From the NCBI RefSeq assembly GCF_932526225.1, contig NC_064048.1, positions 335,340-399,339 of the forward strand: DNA of 64,000 nucleotides, read 5' to 3'. Below the pieces are notes generated by a model that was not told the origin of the DNA, ran no database searches, and saw only the letters and a program-made list of their open reading frames with translations. This document shows, in pieces, positions 34,477 to 46,283 of the stretch (positions are counted from its first letter, which is position 1; the number at the start of each line of letters is the position of its first letter). This DNA comes from Nematostella vectensis (taxonomy: Eukaryota > Cnidaria > Anthozoa > Actiniaria > Edwardsiidae). The translations under genes were made by a program, and so were the position numbers.

Positions 34477-34672
34477 GGGGAGGATCTAGGGGGATGGGGT
34501 GGGGCAGAGAGGGGGGGAGGGAGAGAGGGGGGGAAATTTTGGTAGGGAGAGAGGGGGGAGGATCTTGGGGACGGAAAGAGTGGGTATTTTGGGGAGGGAG
34601 AGGGGGAGGGGGAAGGGGAGGATCTTGGGGAGGTAGAGGGGGGAGGATCTTGGGGAGGGAGAGAGGGGGTCT
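34477..34672 (+). repeat. G-rich tract in SINHCAF 3' UTR
   Basis: Nearly 200 bases consist of GGGGAGG/GGGAGAGA with a loose repeat of 'gaggatcttgggga'. It lies between the SINHCAF stop and the poly(A) signal at 35038, so the mRNA would carry many closely spaced G-runs able to form quadruplexes. The ORFs across it are artefacts. Confidence 0.75.
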
Positions 34673-35037
34673 GGCCATTCCTATGAGAGGGAAGGAATGC
34701 TGTTAAAAAATTGTTAACTTGTTTTAATATGTCCTACGAACCATCTTTACCACACATTACACATTAAGACCTAAAACCACAAACAATGATCTCACATTTT
34801 TGTACATATTTCTTTTACTGCTTTGCACAAAATAATATCTACCTTTTAGTAGTTTCTTTTATATTGAATTTTGTATTTTTATAATTAGCATTAGCATTTT
34901 ATATAATATTTTTATGATAATGTAGACAAAAACATCCTGCAAGACATCACAGTTTTTTTTATAAACAACTGACTCGTGTCTGCTACTTAGATTATGGATA
35001 TTCTTGCTGATTTGCATCAAATCAAAATAAGAAAACA

Positions 35038-35043
35038 AATAAA
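35038..35043 (+). terminator. Poly(A) signal AATAAA for SINHCAF
   Basis: First good AATAAA after the SINHCAF stop (about 650 bases downstream) and immediately before the 37-bp satellite starts. An earlier non-canonical signal cannot be excluded. Confidence 0.5.
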
Positions 35044-35059
35044 GCTACGTTACATCTCT

Positions 35060-38000
35060 TGGATAGCTCAATACCATGTTAACCCCATCACCACTGCTGA
35101 ATAGCTCTAATGATTATATCCCTTTCGCTAACACTGGATAGCTCTACCCATGTCACCCGTAATACCACCCCTTGATAGTTCTAACCATGTTACTCCCATT
35201 ACCAACCCTAGATAGCTCTACCCATTTCACCCCCATTACCACCCCTAGATAGCTCTACCCATTTCACCCCATTACCACCCCTAGATAGCTCAACCCATGT
35301 CACCCCCATCACCAGCCCTGGATTGCTCTACCCATGCCATCCTCATTACTAATCCTATATAGCCCTTCCCATGTCATACACATCAACACTATTGGATAGT
35401 CCTTCCCATGTCATAACCATCAACACTATTGGATAGGCCTACCCATGTCATACCCATCATCCTTATTGGATAGCCCTTACACATGTCATACCCAACACCA
35501 CACTTGGATAGCCCTACACATGTCATACCCAACACCACTATTGGATAGCCCTACACATGTCATACCCAACACCACACTTGGATAGCCCTACACATGTCAT
35601 ACCCAACACCACTATTGGATAGCCCTACACATGTCATACCCAGCACCACACTTGGATAGCCCTACACATGTCATACCCAACACCACTATTGGATAGCCCT
35701 ACACATGTCATACCCAACACCACTATTGGATAGCCCTACACATGTCATACCGAACACCACACTTGGATAGCCCTACACATGTCATACCCAACACCACACT
35801 TGGATAGCCCTACACATGTCATACTCAACACCACACTTGGATAGCCCTACACATGTCATACACAACACCACACTTGGATAGCCCTACACATGTCATACCC
35901 AACACCACACTTGGATAGCCCTACACATGTCATACTCAACACCACACTTGGATAGCCCTACACATGTCATACACAACACCACACTTGGATAGCCCTACAC
36001 ATGTCATACCCAACACCACTATTGGATAGCCCTACACATGTCATACCCAACACCACTATTGGATAGCCCTACACATGTCATACTCAACACCACACTTGGA
36101 TAGCCCTACACATGTCATACCCAACACCACTATTGGATAGCCCTACACATGTCATACCCAACACCACTATTGGATAGCCCTACACATGTCATACCCAACA
36201 CCACTATTGGATAGCCCTACACATGTCACACCCAACACCACTATTGGATAGCCCTACACATGTCACACCCAACACCACTATTGGATAGCCCTACACATGT
36301 CATACCCAGCACCACTATTGGATAGCCCTACACATGTCATACCCAACACCACTATTGGATAGCCCTACACATGTCATACCCAACACCACTATTGGATAGC
36401 CCTACACATGTCATACCCAACAACACTATTGGATAGCGCTGCACATGTCATACCCAACACCACACTTGGATAGCCCTACACATGTCATACTCAACACCAC
36501 TATTGGATAGCCCTACACATGTCATACCCAACACCACACTTGGATAGCCCTTCCTATGTCATACCCAACAACACTGTTGGATAGCCCTACACATGCCATA
36601 CCCAGCACCACTATTGGATAGCCTACACATGTCATACCCAACACCACACTTGGATAGCCCTACACATGTCATACCCAACACCACACTTGGATAGCCCTAC
36701 ACATGTCATACCCAACACCACTATTGGATAGCCCTACACATGTCATACTCAACACCACACTTGGATAGCCCTACACATGTCATACCCAACACCACACTTG
36801 GATAGCCCTACACATGTCATACCCAACACCACTATTGGATAGCCCTACACATGTCATACTCAACACCACTATTGGATAGCCCTATACATGTCATACCCAA
36901 CACCACTATTGGATAGCCCTACACATGTCATACTCAACACCACACTTGGATAGCCCTACACATGTCATACCCAACACCACTATTGGATAGCCCTACACAT
37001 GTCATACTCAACACCACACTTGGATAGCCCTACACATGTCATACCCAACACCACTATTGGATAGCCCTATACATGTCATACCCAACACCACTGTTGGATA
37101 GCCCTACACATGCCATACCCAGCACCACTATTGGATAGCCCTACACATGCCATACCCAGCACCACTGTTGGATAGCCCTACACATGTCATACCCAACACC
37201 ACACTTGGATAGCCCTACACATGTCATACCCAACACCACTATTGGATAGCCCTACACATGTCATACTCAACACCACTATTGGATAGCCCTATACATGTCA
37301 TACCCAACACCACTATTGGATAGCCCTACACATGTCATACTCAACACCACACTTGGATAGCCCTACACATGTCATACCCAACACCACTATTGGATAGCCC
37401 TACACATGTCATACTTAACACCACACTTGGATAGCCCTACACATGTCATACCCAACACCACTACTGGATAGCCCTACACATGTCATACCCAACAACACTG
37501 TTGGATAGCCCTATACATGCCATACCCAGCACTACACCCGGATCAGATCAAGGAATCAAATTTACATACTTTTTGTATCGCATAAAAAAGGAAATCAGTC
37601 CTACTTTGATGACATTTTTCATTAATTTAAATTTTATGAAAACTACTTTTTTGTCATTACCTTTAGATATCCGACCTGGAAATTTGGGTGGCTTCTTTTC
37701 TACACATGTCATACTCGTAGAAACACCACTATTGGATAGCCCTTCCCATGTCATACCCATCAACACTATTGGATAGCCCTACACATGTCATACCCAACAC
37801 CACACTTGGGTAGCCCTTACACATGTCATACCCAACACCAAACTTGGATAGCACTACGCATGTCATACTCGTAGAAACACCACTATTGGATAGCCCTTCT
37901 CATATCATACCCATCAACACTGTTGGATAGCCCTACACATGTCATACCCAACACCACTATTGGATAGCCCTATACATATCATACTCAACACCACACTTGG

Positions 38001-40290
38001 ATAGCCCTACATATGCCATACACAACACCATTATTGGATAGCCCTTCCCATGTCATACTCAACACCACACTTGGATAGCCCTACACATGTCATACCCATC
38101 AACACTATTGGATAGCCCTTCCCATGTCGTACCCAACACCACTATTGGATAGCCCTACACATGTCATACCCAACACCACACTTAGATAGCACTACACATG
38201 TCATACCCAACAACACTATTGGATAGCCCTACACATGTCATACCCATTAACAATATTGGATAGCCCTACATATGCCATACACAACACCATTATTGGATAG
38301 CCCTTCCCATGTCATACTCAACACCACACTTGGATAGCCCTACACATGTCATACCCATCAACACTATTGGATAGCCCTACACATGTCATACCCATTAACA
38401 ATATTGGATAGCCCTACACATGTCATACCCATCAACACTATTGGATAGCAGTGCACATGTCATACCCATCAACACTATTGGATAGCCCTACACATGTCAT
38501 ACCCAACACCACACTTGGATAGCCCTACACATGTCATACCCAACACCACACTTGGATAGCCCTACACATGTCATACCCAACACCACTACTGGATAGCCCT
38601 ACACATGTCATACCCAACAACACTGTTGGATAGCCCTACACATGTCATACCCAGCACCACACTTGGATAGCTCTACACATGTCATACCTAACAACACTGT
38701 TGGATAGCCCTACACATGTCATACCCATCAACACTGTTGGATAGTCCTATACATGTCATACCCAACACCACACTTGGATAGCCCTGCACATGTCATACCC
38801 AACACCACACATGGATAGCCCTACACATGTCATACCCAACACCACTATTGGATAGCCCTACACATGTCATACCCAACACCTTTATTGGATAGCCCTATAC
38901 ATGTCATACCCATCAACACTATTGGATAGCCCTACACATGTCATACCCATCAACACTATTGGATAGCCCTACACATGTCATACCCAACACCACACTTGGA
39001 TAGCCCTACACATGTCATACCCAACACCACACTTGGATAGCCCTACACATGTCATACCCAACACCACTACTGGATAGCCCTACACATGTCATACCCAACA
39101 ACACTGTTGGATAGCCCTACACATGTCATACCCAGCACCACACTTGGATAGCTCTACACATGTCATACCTAACAACACTGTTGGATAGCCCTACACATGT
39201 CATACCCATCAACACTGTTGGATAGTCCTATACATGTCATACCCAACACCACACTTGGATAGCCCTGCACATGTCATACCCAACACCACACATGGATAGC
39301 CCTACACATGTCATACCCAACACCACTATTGGATAGCCCTACACATGTCATACCCAACACCTTTATTGGATAGCCCTATACATGTCATACCCATCAACAC
39401 TATTGGATAGCCCTACACATGTCATACCCATCAACACTATTGGATAGCCCTACACATGTCATACCCAACACCACACTTGGATAGCCCTACACATGTCATA
39501 CCCAACACCACACTTGGATAGCCCTACACATGTCATACCCAACACCACTACTGGATAGCCCTACACATGTCATACCCAACAACACTGTTGGATAGCCCTA
39601 CACATGTCATACCCAGCACCACTATTGGATAGCCCTACATATACCATACCCAACACCACTCTTGGATAGCCCTACACATGTCATACCCAACACCACTTCT
39701 CTATGGCCCTACACATGTCATACCCAACACCACACTTGGATAGCCCTACACATGTCATACCCAACACCACTGTTGGATAGTCCTACACATGTCATACCCA
39801 ACACCATTATTGGATAGCCCTACACATGTCATACCCAACACCACACTTGGATAGCCCTGCACATGTCATACCCAACACCACACTTGGATAGCCCTACACA
39901 TGTCATACCCAACACCACTATTGGATAGCCCTGCACATGTCATACCCAACACCACTATTGGATAGCCCTACATATACCATACCCAACACCACTCTTGGAT
40001 AGCCCTACACATGTCATACCCAACACCACTTCTCTATGGCCCTACACATGTCATACCCAACACCACACTTGGATAGCCCTACACATGTCATACCCAACAC
40101 CACTATTGGATAGCCCTACACATGTCATACCCAACACCACTATTGGATAGCCCTACACATGTCATACCCAACACCACTATTGGATAGCCCTATACATGTC
40201 ATACCCAACACCACTACTGGATAGCCCTACACATGTCATACCCAACAACACTGTTGGATAGCCCTATACATGCCATACCCAGCACTACAC
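35060..40290. repeat. 37-bp satellite array, ~5 kb
   Basis: The unit is 'tggatagccctacacatgtc' plus 'atacccaacaccactat'. The left edge (35060-35450) is highly diverged and units become more alike inward, as expected from unequal exchange. Two main variants (cactat and cacact before tgg) are mixed. A non-repeat segment at 37540-37700 interrupts the array and recurs just after its end. A 13-unit (481-bp) higher-order repeat lies at 38461-39600. Open frames here are not genes. Confidence 0.95.
37480..37700. repeat. Internal copy of the satellite's right flank
   Basis: This stretch, from the last units through about 160 non-repeat bases, is nearly identical to 40233-40450. Only a handful of differences are visible, for example ttttcat against tttccat. 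A duplication copied array plus flank together. Confidence 0.9.
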
Positions 40291-42224
40291 CCGGATCAGA
40301 TCAAGGAATCAAATTTACATACTTTTTGTATCGCATAAAAAAGGAAATCAGTCCTACTTTGATGACATTTTCCATTAATTTAAATTTCATGAAAACTACT
40401 TTTTTGTCATTACCTTTAGATATCCGACCTGGAAATTTGGGCTGCTTCTTTTCTTAAAGTACCACAGTTTGTCGTAAGAATCGATGTTTTGACCAGTACT
40501 ATTTTTGTTAGTTTACCGATTCAACCGTGTTTTAGTGAAAGCGTTGGTCGTTTTCATAGTAAATGGCCTAAATGCAAACGAGGCCGGGTCCGATGGGATC
40601 TCATTGAAATTATGAGTACAGTATACTGAGTACAATCAAGGAAACGATATATAAGATCTATAAAAATGGATAAGAGGAGCGTAACAGGCAATTACTTTTC
40701 TTCATTTATTGGATGATGCATGTCTCAATTGAATGAAAAACCACGAATGAGATTCTGTGCTAGTCTTATTTCTGTATAGAAATGAGTACTCTACAACATG
40801 CCAGTGGGGAACTGTTTGAGTATTTGAAATACTATAGTGGTATCTTTTCTGCAGTAATGAATCTAGGGGGGGGGGGGGGGGGGGGGCGTTAGGGTATTTA
40901 AACCCCACCTTTGCCTGCAAAAAGAAATTGTTATGTGAAAATTCCACCTGCCAAAGGAAATTGTTATGTGAAAATTCAATAAAGAGCATTTCTCTCAGGT
41001 GCATGGTTTTTGTGCCCAAACAATAGAGAAGTCCCACCCCAGCATAAACTGAAAAACTGAATCCTTCTTAGGGAACACCCGGATTGATGCACATTTTATC
41101 GTTAAAAGTCATGACCTCTGGTATTTGTGTCCGTCTGAGAAAGCAAAATAGAACACAAAAATAATTACCCGGGATTTTTGCGATTTTTTGCACTCATGAT
41201 ATTTTTTGAACAGGTATTCTGCTCAATTTCCGGAAGAAAAAATAATAGAAGAGTCTGGAATTTCAAACTTTTCCAGACCCCTACAAAACAGACAAATAAA
41301 TGTGAATCACCTTCTGTTTGCATTTTCATGACGTGCGATTGGCGCTGAAATCGGTCTGACCTAGAGTGTGGCTTCTAATTTTTTTTTATCTTTTGCAGTT
41401 TTGGTTTTATTAATTGCCATTACTGAATATACAAATACCATTCATGTCAAAGTTCCCCCTACTAACTTTTGATATTGGTGGTATAAACAGATATGTAAAT
41501 AAGATTTCATCTTAGGATGAGCCAATGGTGCTGTTTTCTATTTAGGTTTTAAAAATAATGAGCATTTCAAATGAAAAAGGCAAAATGTTTACGGGGTGAA
41601 TGCCCCCAGACCCCCCTATATAATATTATCTACAGCCCTGAAATATGGGTTTAAAATCAATACTTCTTCTGGTTTGGCCAGTTCTGCCGCCCTTCATGGG
41701 CATGCCTAAGTCAGTCAAATAAACTAAACTTAGCAGCCCTCCCTTCAATAATTATGACCGTTTCCTTACCTCATGGCAAATAGAAGCTCATTCAAAGCTA
41801 TCGGATAATGTTTCTATATCTTTAATTATGTTACTCATTCAAACGTTTCACAAAACTTCTTTCAAACAGTCATTCGGTACTAGTTTACAGAGAAGGTATG
41901 ACTGGGTAAGGACATTCATCCTCAAAATGATAGACAAAAAATATAAACTAAAAAATCTAGTACAATGTTTATATGACCATGAATAATATGCATACTTTTT
42001 TGATATGATCACTTTATTCATTAATATCTAATTGATATGCACTTGTATTCTAGGTTGGATGATTCTGTGACAATTTTAAAGTTTCATTATTCTTTCAATA
42101 ATATTTAGATATTAAAATTTTTCATGATTTAGATACAACTATTGCTCCTCTGATAACTTTATTTGAAGATATATAATTTAACCTTTTGAGTTACGGGCCA
42201 GTTCTAACAAGCTATATCCTTCCT
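40291..42224. other. Satellite right flank and unassigned DNA
   Basis: Begins with the outer copy of the flank segment (to about 40455). A G run of about 21 bases lies near 40866-40887, and a 16-bp direct repeat 'ttgttatgtgaaaatt' at 40928 and 40961. No gene is recognisable. Confidence 0.4.
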
Positions 42225-42680
42225 ACCCTTCTACATCCATTCTACGCTAAATGTACACATTACGATAAAGTAGACAGAATATTATTAGCGGTTTTGTTAA
42301 AATTTCAGAAATTTAAAATGTCGTTTCATTGTTTCAAAAAAATGAACATAAAGCCGCATTGTCACCGGTTTACTTCCGGAGGTCCGACGGAAACCTCAAC
42401 TTTTAAAAGACAAAAGAATCTATTAGAATCCGAGATATAACAGGCCATTCGCTCTAAAATATCGATCACATCCATGCGGCTTTAAGATTGAAATAATAGT
42501 TATAATACAACCTTATATACCTTTTTTGTTCTTAAAGATTACATGCTACTTTTTTCGGTTCCTTTATACTGAATAATTGTACTTTAATTCAAGACACAAA
42601 CTTTTAAAAAAAGTTGACTTTTTCCCAATTTTCCACCCCTCAATGTGTCCATTTAGCGTAGAATGGGTGTCTGATCCCCG
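42225..42680. mobile_element. Short element with ~30-bp inverted repeats
   Basis: The core ccattctacgctaaatg at 42236-42252 pairs with catttagcgtagaatgg at 42649-42665, with partial matching on either side. Size and lack of coding capacity suggest a MITE; the exact ends are unclear. Confidence 0.5.
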
Positions 42681-42806
42681 GCATGGCAAAGTCAGTACGT
42701 GGTGGTGGTGATGAGGGCCAATCAGCACTAGTACTTTTAGCTGTTTGTACAGGGATAGTTGTCGACAGGACCTTTTAGGTCATGACAAAAGACAAGAGCG
42801 GACGCG

Positions 42807-43004
42807 ATGGTGGACATTTTTCCTCGGCGTGCCAAAGATCAAAAGATGCGACCGCCTGTGTTTGGCTTGTCGTTCAGAGCGGATTCACTCATAATTGGAG
42901 AAAGAAAAACACCCGTACTGACAGTGGACAAAACCAGAAACAAAAACAACCTCCATGAAGTACGGATTGGCCCTAAGTTAGGTCTTGACTTTCTTATGAT
43001 CTAA
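42807..43004 (+). CDS. Small hypothetical ORF or exon, 65 residues
   Basis: The ATG has G at -3 and +4. The product is basic with no signal peptide or membrane segment and is not recognised. A strong donor-like AAG|gtaagg lies six bases after the stop (43011), and a CCAAT motif at about 42719 lies 88 bases before the ATG, so this may be part of a first exon (possibly an upstream ORF) of a longer gene. It may also be chance. Confidence 0.25.
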   Translation: MVDIFPRRAKDQKMRPPVFGLSFRADSLIIGERKTPVLTVDKTRNKNNLHEVRIGPKLGLDFLMI

Positions 43005-43399
43005 AATAAGGTAAGGTGCTTATTAGGTATTTATGTTCAGAATATAATCATGGATTGAAAGTCATGGTATTGACGATGATGATGACAATAACTCTGGTGG
43101 TGCTGGGTAAAATGCTGGTGACAGAGATGATAGTGATTATGATTGTGATAATAAAGATAAATGTGTTACTTATGATGATTGTGATGATAATTCTGATGCA
43201 ATAATCATTATGATAGTGATGACAACAAGAGCAGAGATGATGATGATGGTCATCTGATGACCATAAATAGTTATGTCATTAGTGCTGAAATGTCGAAGGT
43301 AACATTACGCATAATGACTTTGATTGTGAAGATCCCAACCATGATAATGTTGATGTGAATGTGAAGAATGAGAATAGAAATGTGTAAAATAGATGATAG

Positions 43400-43688
43400 A
43401 AATGATGATTGTGTTGAATACCAGAAATGTGTAAAATAGATGATAGAAATGATGATTGTGTTGAATACCATGGTAATTATGATGATGGTGTTGAATACCA
43501 TGGTATAATTATGATGATTGTGTTGAATATGGTAATTATGATGACTGTGTTAAATACCATGGTAATTATGATGATTGTGTTTAATACCATGGTAATTATG
43601 ATGATTGTGTTGAATACCATTGTAATTATGATAATTGTGTGGAATACCATGGTAATTATGACGATTGTGTTGAATACCATAGTAATAA
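43400..43688. repeat. 30-bp minisatellite, left part
   Basis: Units of 'accatggtaattatgatgat' plus 'tgtgttgaat' in imperfect tandem, preceded by looser 'gatgatgat/gtgatgat' DNA from about 43060. The array resumes at 44715-44880. Confidence 0.85.
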
Positions 43689-44714
43689 CTTACCAACCGG
43701 GAGTGAGGTCATGCCGGGAAATATCAAACTGAGGCTTTGGCGTATCGACCGAGGCTTTGCGTGGTCGATGGGCCAAATTCGAACGTTCGAGGTTAGTAAG
43801 TTGTTTATTATATGGCTTTTTAAAATAAAAATAACAAGAAAACAAGTCAAATTTCGCTTTCGCGCGAATATCGATTAGTTTATCGATCGATATCAAAAAG
43901 GCGGGAAAACAAGAAACACTCGCGCGCTGCCAAATCAAAAATAAATCAAGTAATTGGGCGACTTTTCGGGCTATTTTCTTTCTATTTGCACTTTTTGGAA
44001 GCTACAGGTTTTATCATAGGTGAAGTTGATCCAAACAATAACAAAAAAAGCTCAGATGTCAGTTTTCACGGCATAAATGGACTGTTTAGTTCGGAAAATC
44101 CACGGTATGTAGAGAACAAACTTCTGACGTACAATGAAAAGGCCAATTGCTTTGTGCCGCTTTATGATTTGATGGAAATATTGCATTTACAAATAACAGG
44201 TAGTAATTTTATCTTCAAGAGGCTTTTCTGGGTCTTTACACCCCTTGTAATTTATTCATTTGCCTTTGTTTATTCGATGTATTTCTTTGCTATTTCTTTG
44301 TTGTCAAAATTTTCCTCTTCAATCTCTTCAGGATAATAAAACCTTGACTCAGAGTGCTCGTCCATTCCCATTTTGTTGTTGTTGTTGTTGCTTTGGTTTT
44401 TTGGTCGATTTTGTTTTAGCGAAATTCGTGCAACCGAAAAAACAACACAAAAAAGCTCACAAAATGTCCCGCTCCGGATACGGAAAACGACGGCCCGCCA
44501 ACCAACCATTTCTGCTTATTCTGGGTGTTAGAATTCGCTACTTGAATGTTCGCTATCGCTCATTTTGCAGTTTGAACGTGGAAAAAAATTCAAACAACAG
44601 AAGATTGTGAAAATTTTTTTGTAGGGCAATACGGAATTCCGTAATTCTCTCAGAGACGTGCAATGTCACGGCTACCAACAAGCCCATCACAGCGCGCGTA
44701 CTATCGTAGCCACA
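43689..44714. mobile_element. 1-kb insertion splitting the 30-bp minisatellite
   Basis: The 30-bp array stops at 43688 and resumes at 44715; TAATAA stands at both junctions (43683-43688 and 44715-44720). The left 120 bases are GC-richer with near-repeated phrases (accgggagtgaggtc, tcgaccgaggctttgcgtgg), resembling a dispersed repeat head. A TTATTAT.TGGC motif at 43806-43816 has a reverse match at 44707-44720. The inserted piece holds the possible exon at 44008-44199. Confidence 0.4.
44008..44199 (+). CDS. Possible internal exon, phase 1-1, 64 residues
   Basis: Bounded by a pyrimidine-rich acceptor (ending ctacag) and a donor (acag|gtag). It is 192 bases long, so the phase is the same on both sides. 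The frame reads FIIGEVDPNNNKKSSDVSFH, then GLFSSENPRYVENKLLTYNE and CFVPLYDLMEILHLQITG, which looks like real protein composition. I do not recognise it. No partner exon is certain; an open stretch at 43712-43793 ends at a donor and would join in phase if read without an ATG. Confidence 0.3.
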
Positions 44715-44981
44715 TAATAATTATGATGATTTAGTTAAATACCATGGTAATTATGATGATTGTGTTAAATACCATGGTATGATGATTGTGTTGAATACCA
44801 TGGTAATTATGATGATTGTGTTGAATTTCATGGTAGTTAAGATGATTGTGTTGAAATGATTGTGTTGAATACAATGGTGGTTATAACGAGTGTGGTAATG
44901 AATATTAATGTGGGGATGATGATGATGATGATGATGATGGTGGTGGTGCTGGTGGTGCTGGTGCTGGTGGTGATTGTGGCC
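44715..44981. repeat. 30-bp minisatellite, right part, and GATG/GGTGCT tract
   Basis: Imperfect 'accatggtaattatgatgat' units run to about 44890, then (GAT)n and (GGTGGTGCT)n triplets run to about 44975, ending only a few bases from the GPCR stop codon. Confidence 0.85.
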
Positions 44982-46157
44982 CTAGGTGTGGTCGCCAGAC
45001 CCAGGATGTGAATCCCCAGTTTGCGGTCTCATCACAGACAGTTCCGGTGACGTCATTTTCCTGCGCAATTGTCTCGGAGTTCCTCTCGAAGTCTCTCTAA
45101 GCTCACTTGAGATCGCCGTCATCGTTGGTTCTATGCCTACTGAATTATGGGGCCCTAGGCGTGATCCAAATGCCAAAATCCCCCGAATAAGATTCCGGAG
45201 TCCATTCCTGTAATTATGGCTGTATATGAAATAGATGATCGGGTTTGTCGCGCTGTTGAGCCACGCAATGTAGAACACGCTAAAGTGCAGGGCCATTAAT
45301 CCACATGGCAGACGCAAGTGCCATTTGAAGATATAGAGGATATAGAACACGTGCATGGGGGCCCACAGAATCGCGAAGCAGAATACAATTGTCGCGGCTA
45401 GCTTGACTATATGCCTTTTCTGTTGCTCTTCTCTTGCCTCTCTTCGTGCGAAGTCCTGCCCTATGACCTTTCTCCGTCTAAGCTTCATGAATAGTACAGT
45501 GTAGAGTCCTATGATCACACATAGAGGTATTATGTAATTTACTGAAAGGTAAGTCAGGAAGAATTTTTTCTGTGTGTCGTTTGTGTTTTCGATGCCGAAA
45601 ATGGGCTCCCAGTCATGGATGCACATGTATCCGTCCCGAAAAGGCACCAGTCGAAAAGTGATAAAATAAGGAACATAAAAACACATCGCCGACAACCAAG
45701 TTAGAACAAGGGTGAAGATTCTGCAACAGTTATTGGACTGTCTTGCTCGTAATGGGAACATGACCGCATAGAACCTCTCAAACGAAATGGCTAAGTGACT
45801 CTGAAGAGAAACTGCCGTGGAAACGTCTTGCAGAAAGTGCACTGCTTTGCACAGGAGATTTCCAAAGACTCCATGGACGAGCCAATATCCACCAGTGTAT
45901 CGTCTAGCTATCTCTTTGGGCAGCACAACTAGTGGAAAGATCAGGTCACTGACTGCCATGTTTGCAATGAACACGTTGGTCACGGTACGCATGTCTCTGT
46001 TCTTGTACAAGACGCCAATGACCAGAAGGTTCCCTACTAGAGAGAGTATTCCTTGGAGAGTCAGCGAGACAACTTGTCCTCGTCTTGAGTCTTCAGAGAA
46101 AAACGCGAAGTCGGCCGGGCATGGCCCTACGCTAGTGTTCGTTAAGTTGGCATTCAT
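44982..46157 (-). CDS. Class A (rhodopsin-type) GPCR, neuropeptide-receptor-like
   Basis: A 391-residue intron-free receptor. Start chosen at ATG 46157-46155 (G at -3); a longer reading would need a TTG start. From that Met: N-glycosylation sites at N4 and N7; TM1 with GNLLVI (N43); TM2 with NMAVSDL (D71); C103 at the top of TM3 pairing with C179 in the second outer loop; E-R-F at 127-129 in place of DRY; TM4 W154; TM5 P211; TM6 with F-x-x-x-W-x-P (W265, P267); TM7 NPIIY (305-309); then a basic helix 8 and a Ser/Thr-rich tail. Such receptors sit in the plasma membrane and signal through G proteins. The pattern resembles peptide receptors (NPY/NPFF/galanin-like), but the ligand cannot be read from the sequence. 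An intact frame suggests it is functional. Confidence 0.92.
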   Translation of the reverse strand: MNANLTNTSVGPCPADFAFFSEDSRRGQVVSLTLQGILSLVGNLLVIGVLYKNRDMRTVTNVFIANMAVSDLIFPLVVLPKEIARRYTGGYWLVHGVFGNLLCKAVHFLQDVSTAVSLQSHLAISFERFYAVMFPLRARQSNNCCRIFTLVLTWLSAMCFYVPYFITFRLVPFRDGYMCIHDWEPIFGIENTNDTQKKFFLTYLSVNYIIPLCVIIGLYTVLFMKLRRRKVIGQDFARREAREEQQKRHIVKLAATIVFCFAILWAPMHVFYILYIFKWHLRLPCGLMALHFSVFYIAWLNSATNPIIYFIYSHNYRNGLRNLIRGILAFGSRLGPHNSVGIEPTMTAISSELRETSRGTPRQLRRKMTSPELSVMRPQTGDSHPGSGDHT

Positions 46158-46277
46158 GTCGAACAAAATGGGGCTCTTCTTCTCAGGCTCTTGGTCTTAC
46201 CCTGGTGGTATCAATCTACGTCTACGATCTAAAGCCTGGTCTTAGCTTGTTCTAAGGTTTCTGATGCTTTACCAGAA

Positions 46278-46283
46278 TATATA
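46278..46283 (-). promoter_or_regulatory. Possible TATA box of the GPCR
   Basis: TATATA on the minus strand, about 120 bases before the start codon, a plausible distance if the 5' UTR is unspliced. It is a common motif in AT-rich DNA. Confidence 0.2.

Noticed and set aside
37480..37776. 98-residue ORF at the satellite interruption (and its twin at 40233)
   Set aside because: It starts in satellite units and crosses a duplicated noncoding flank; both copies derive from one sequence.
45817..46245. 142-residue plus-strand ORF
   Set aside because: Antisense shadow of the GPCR gene.
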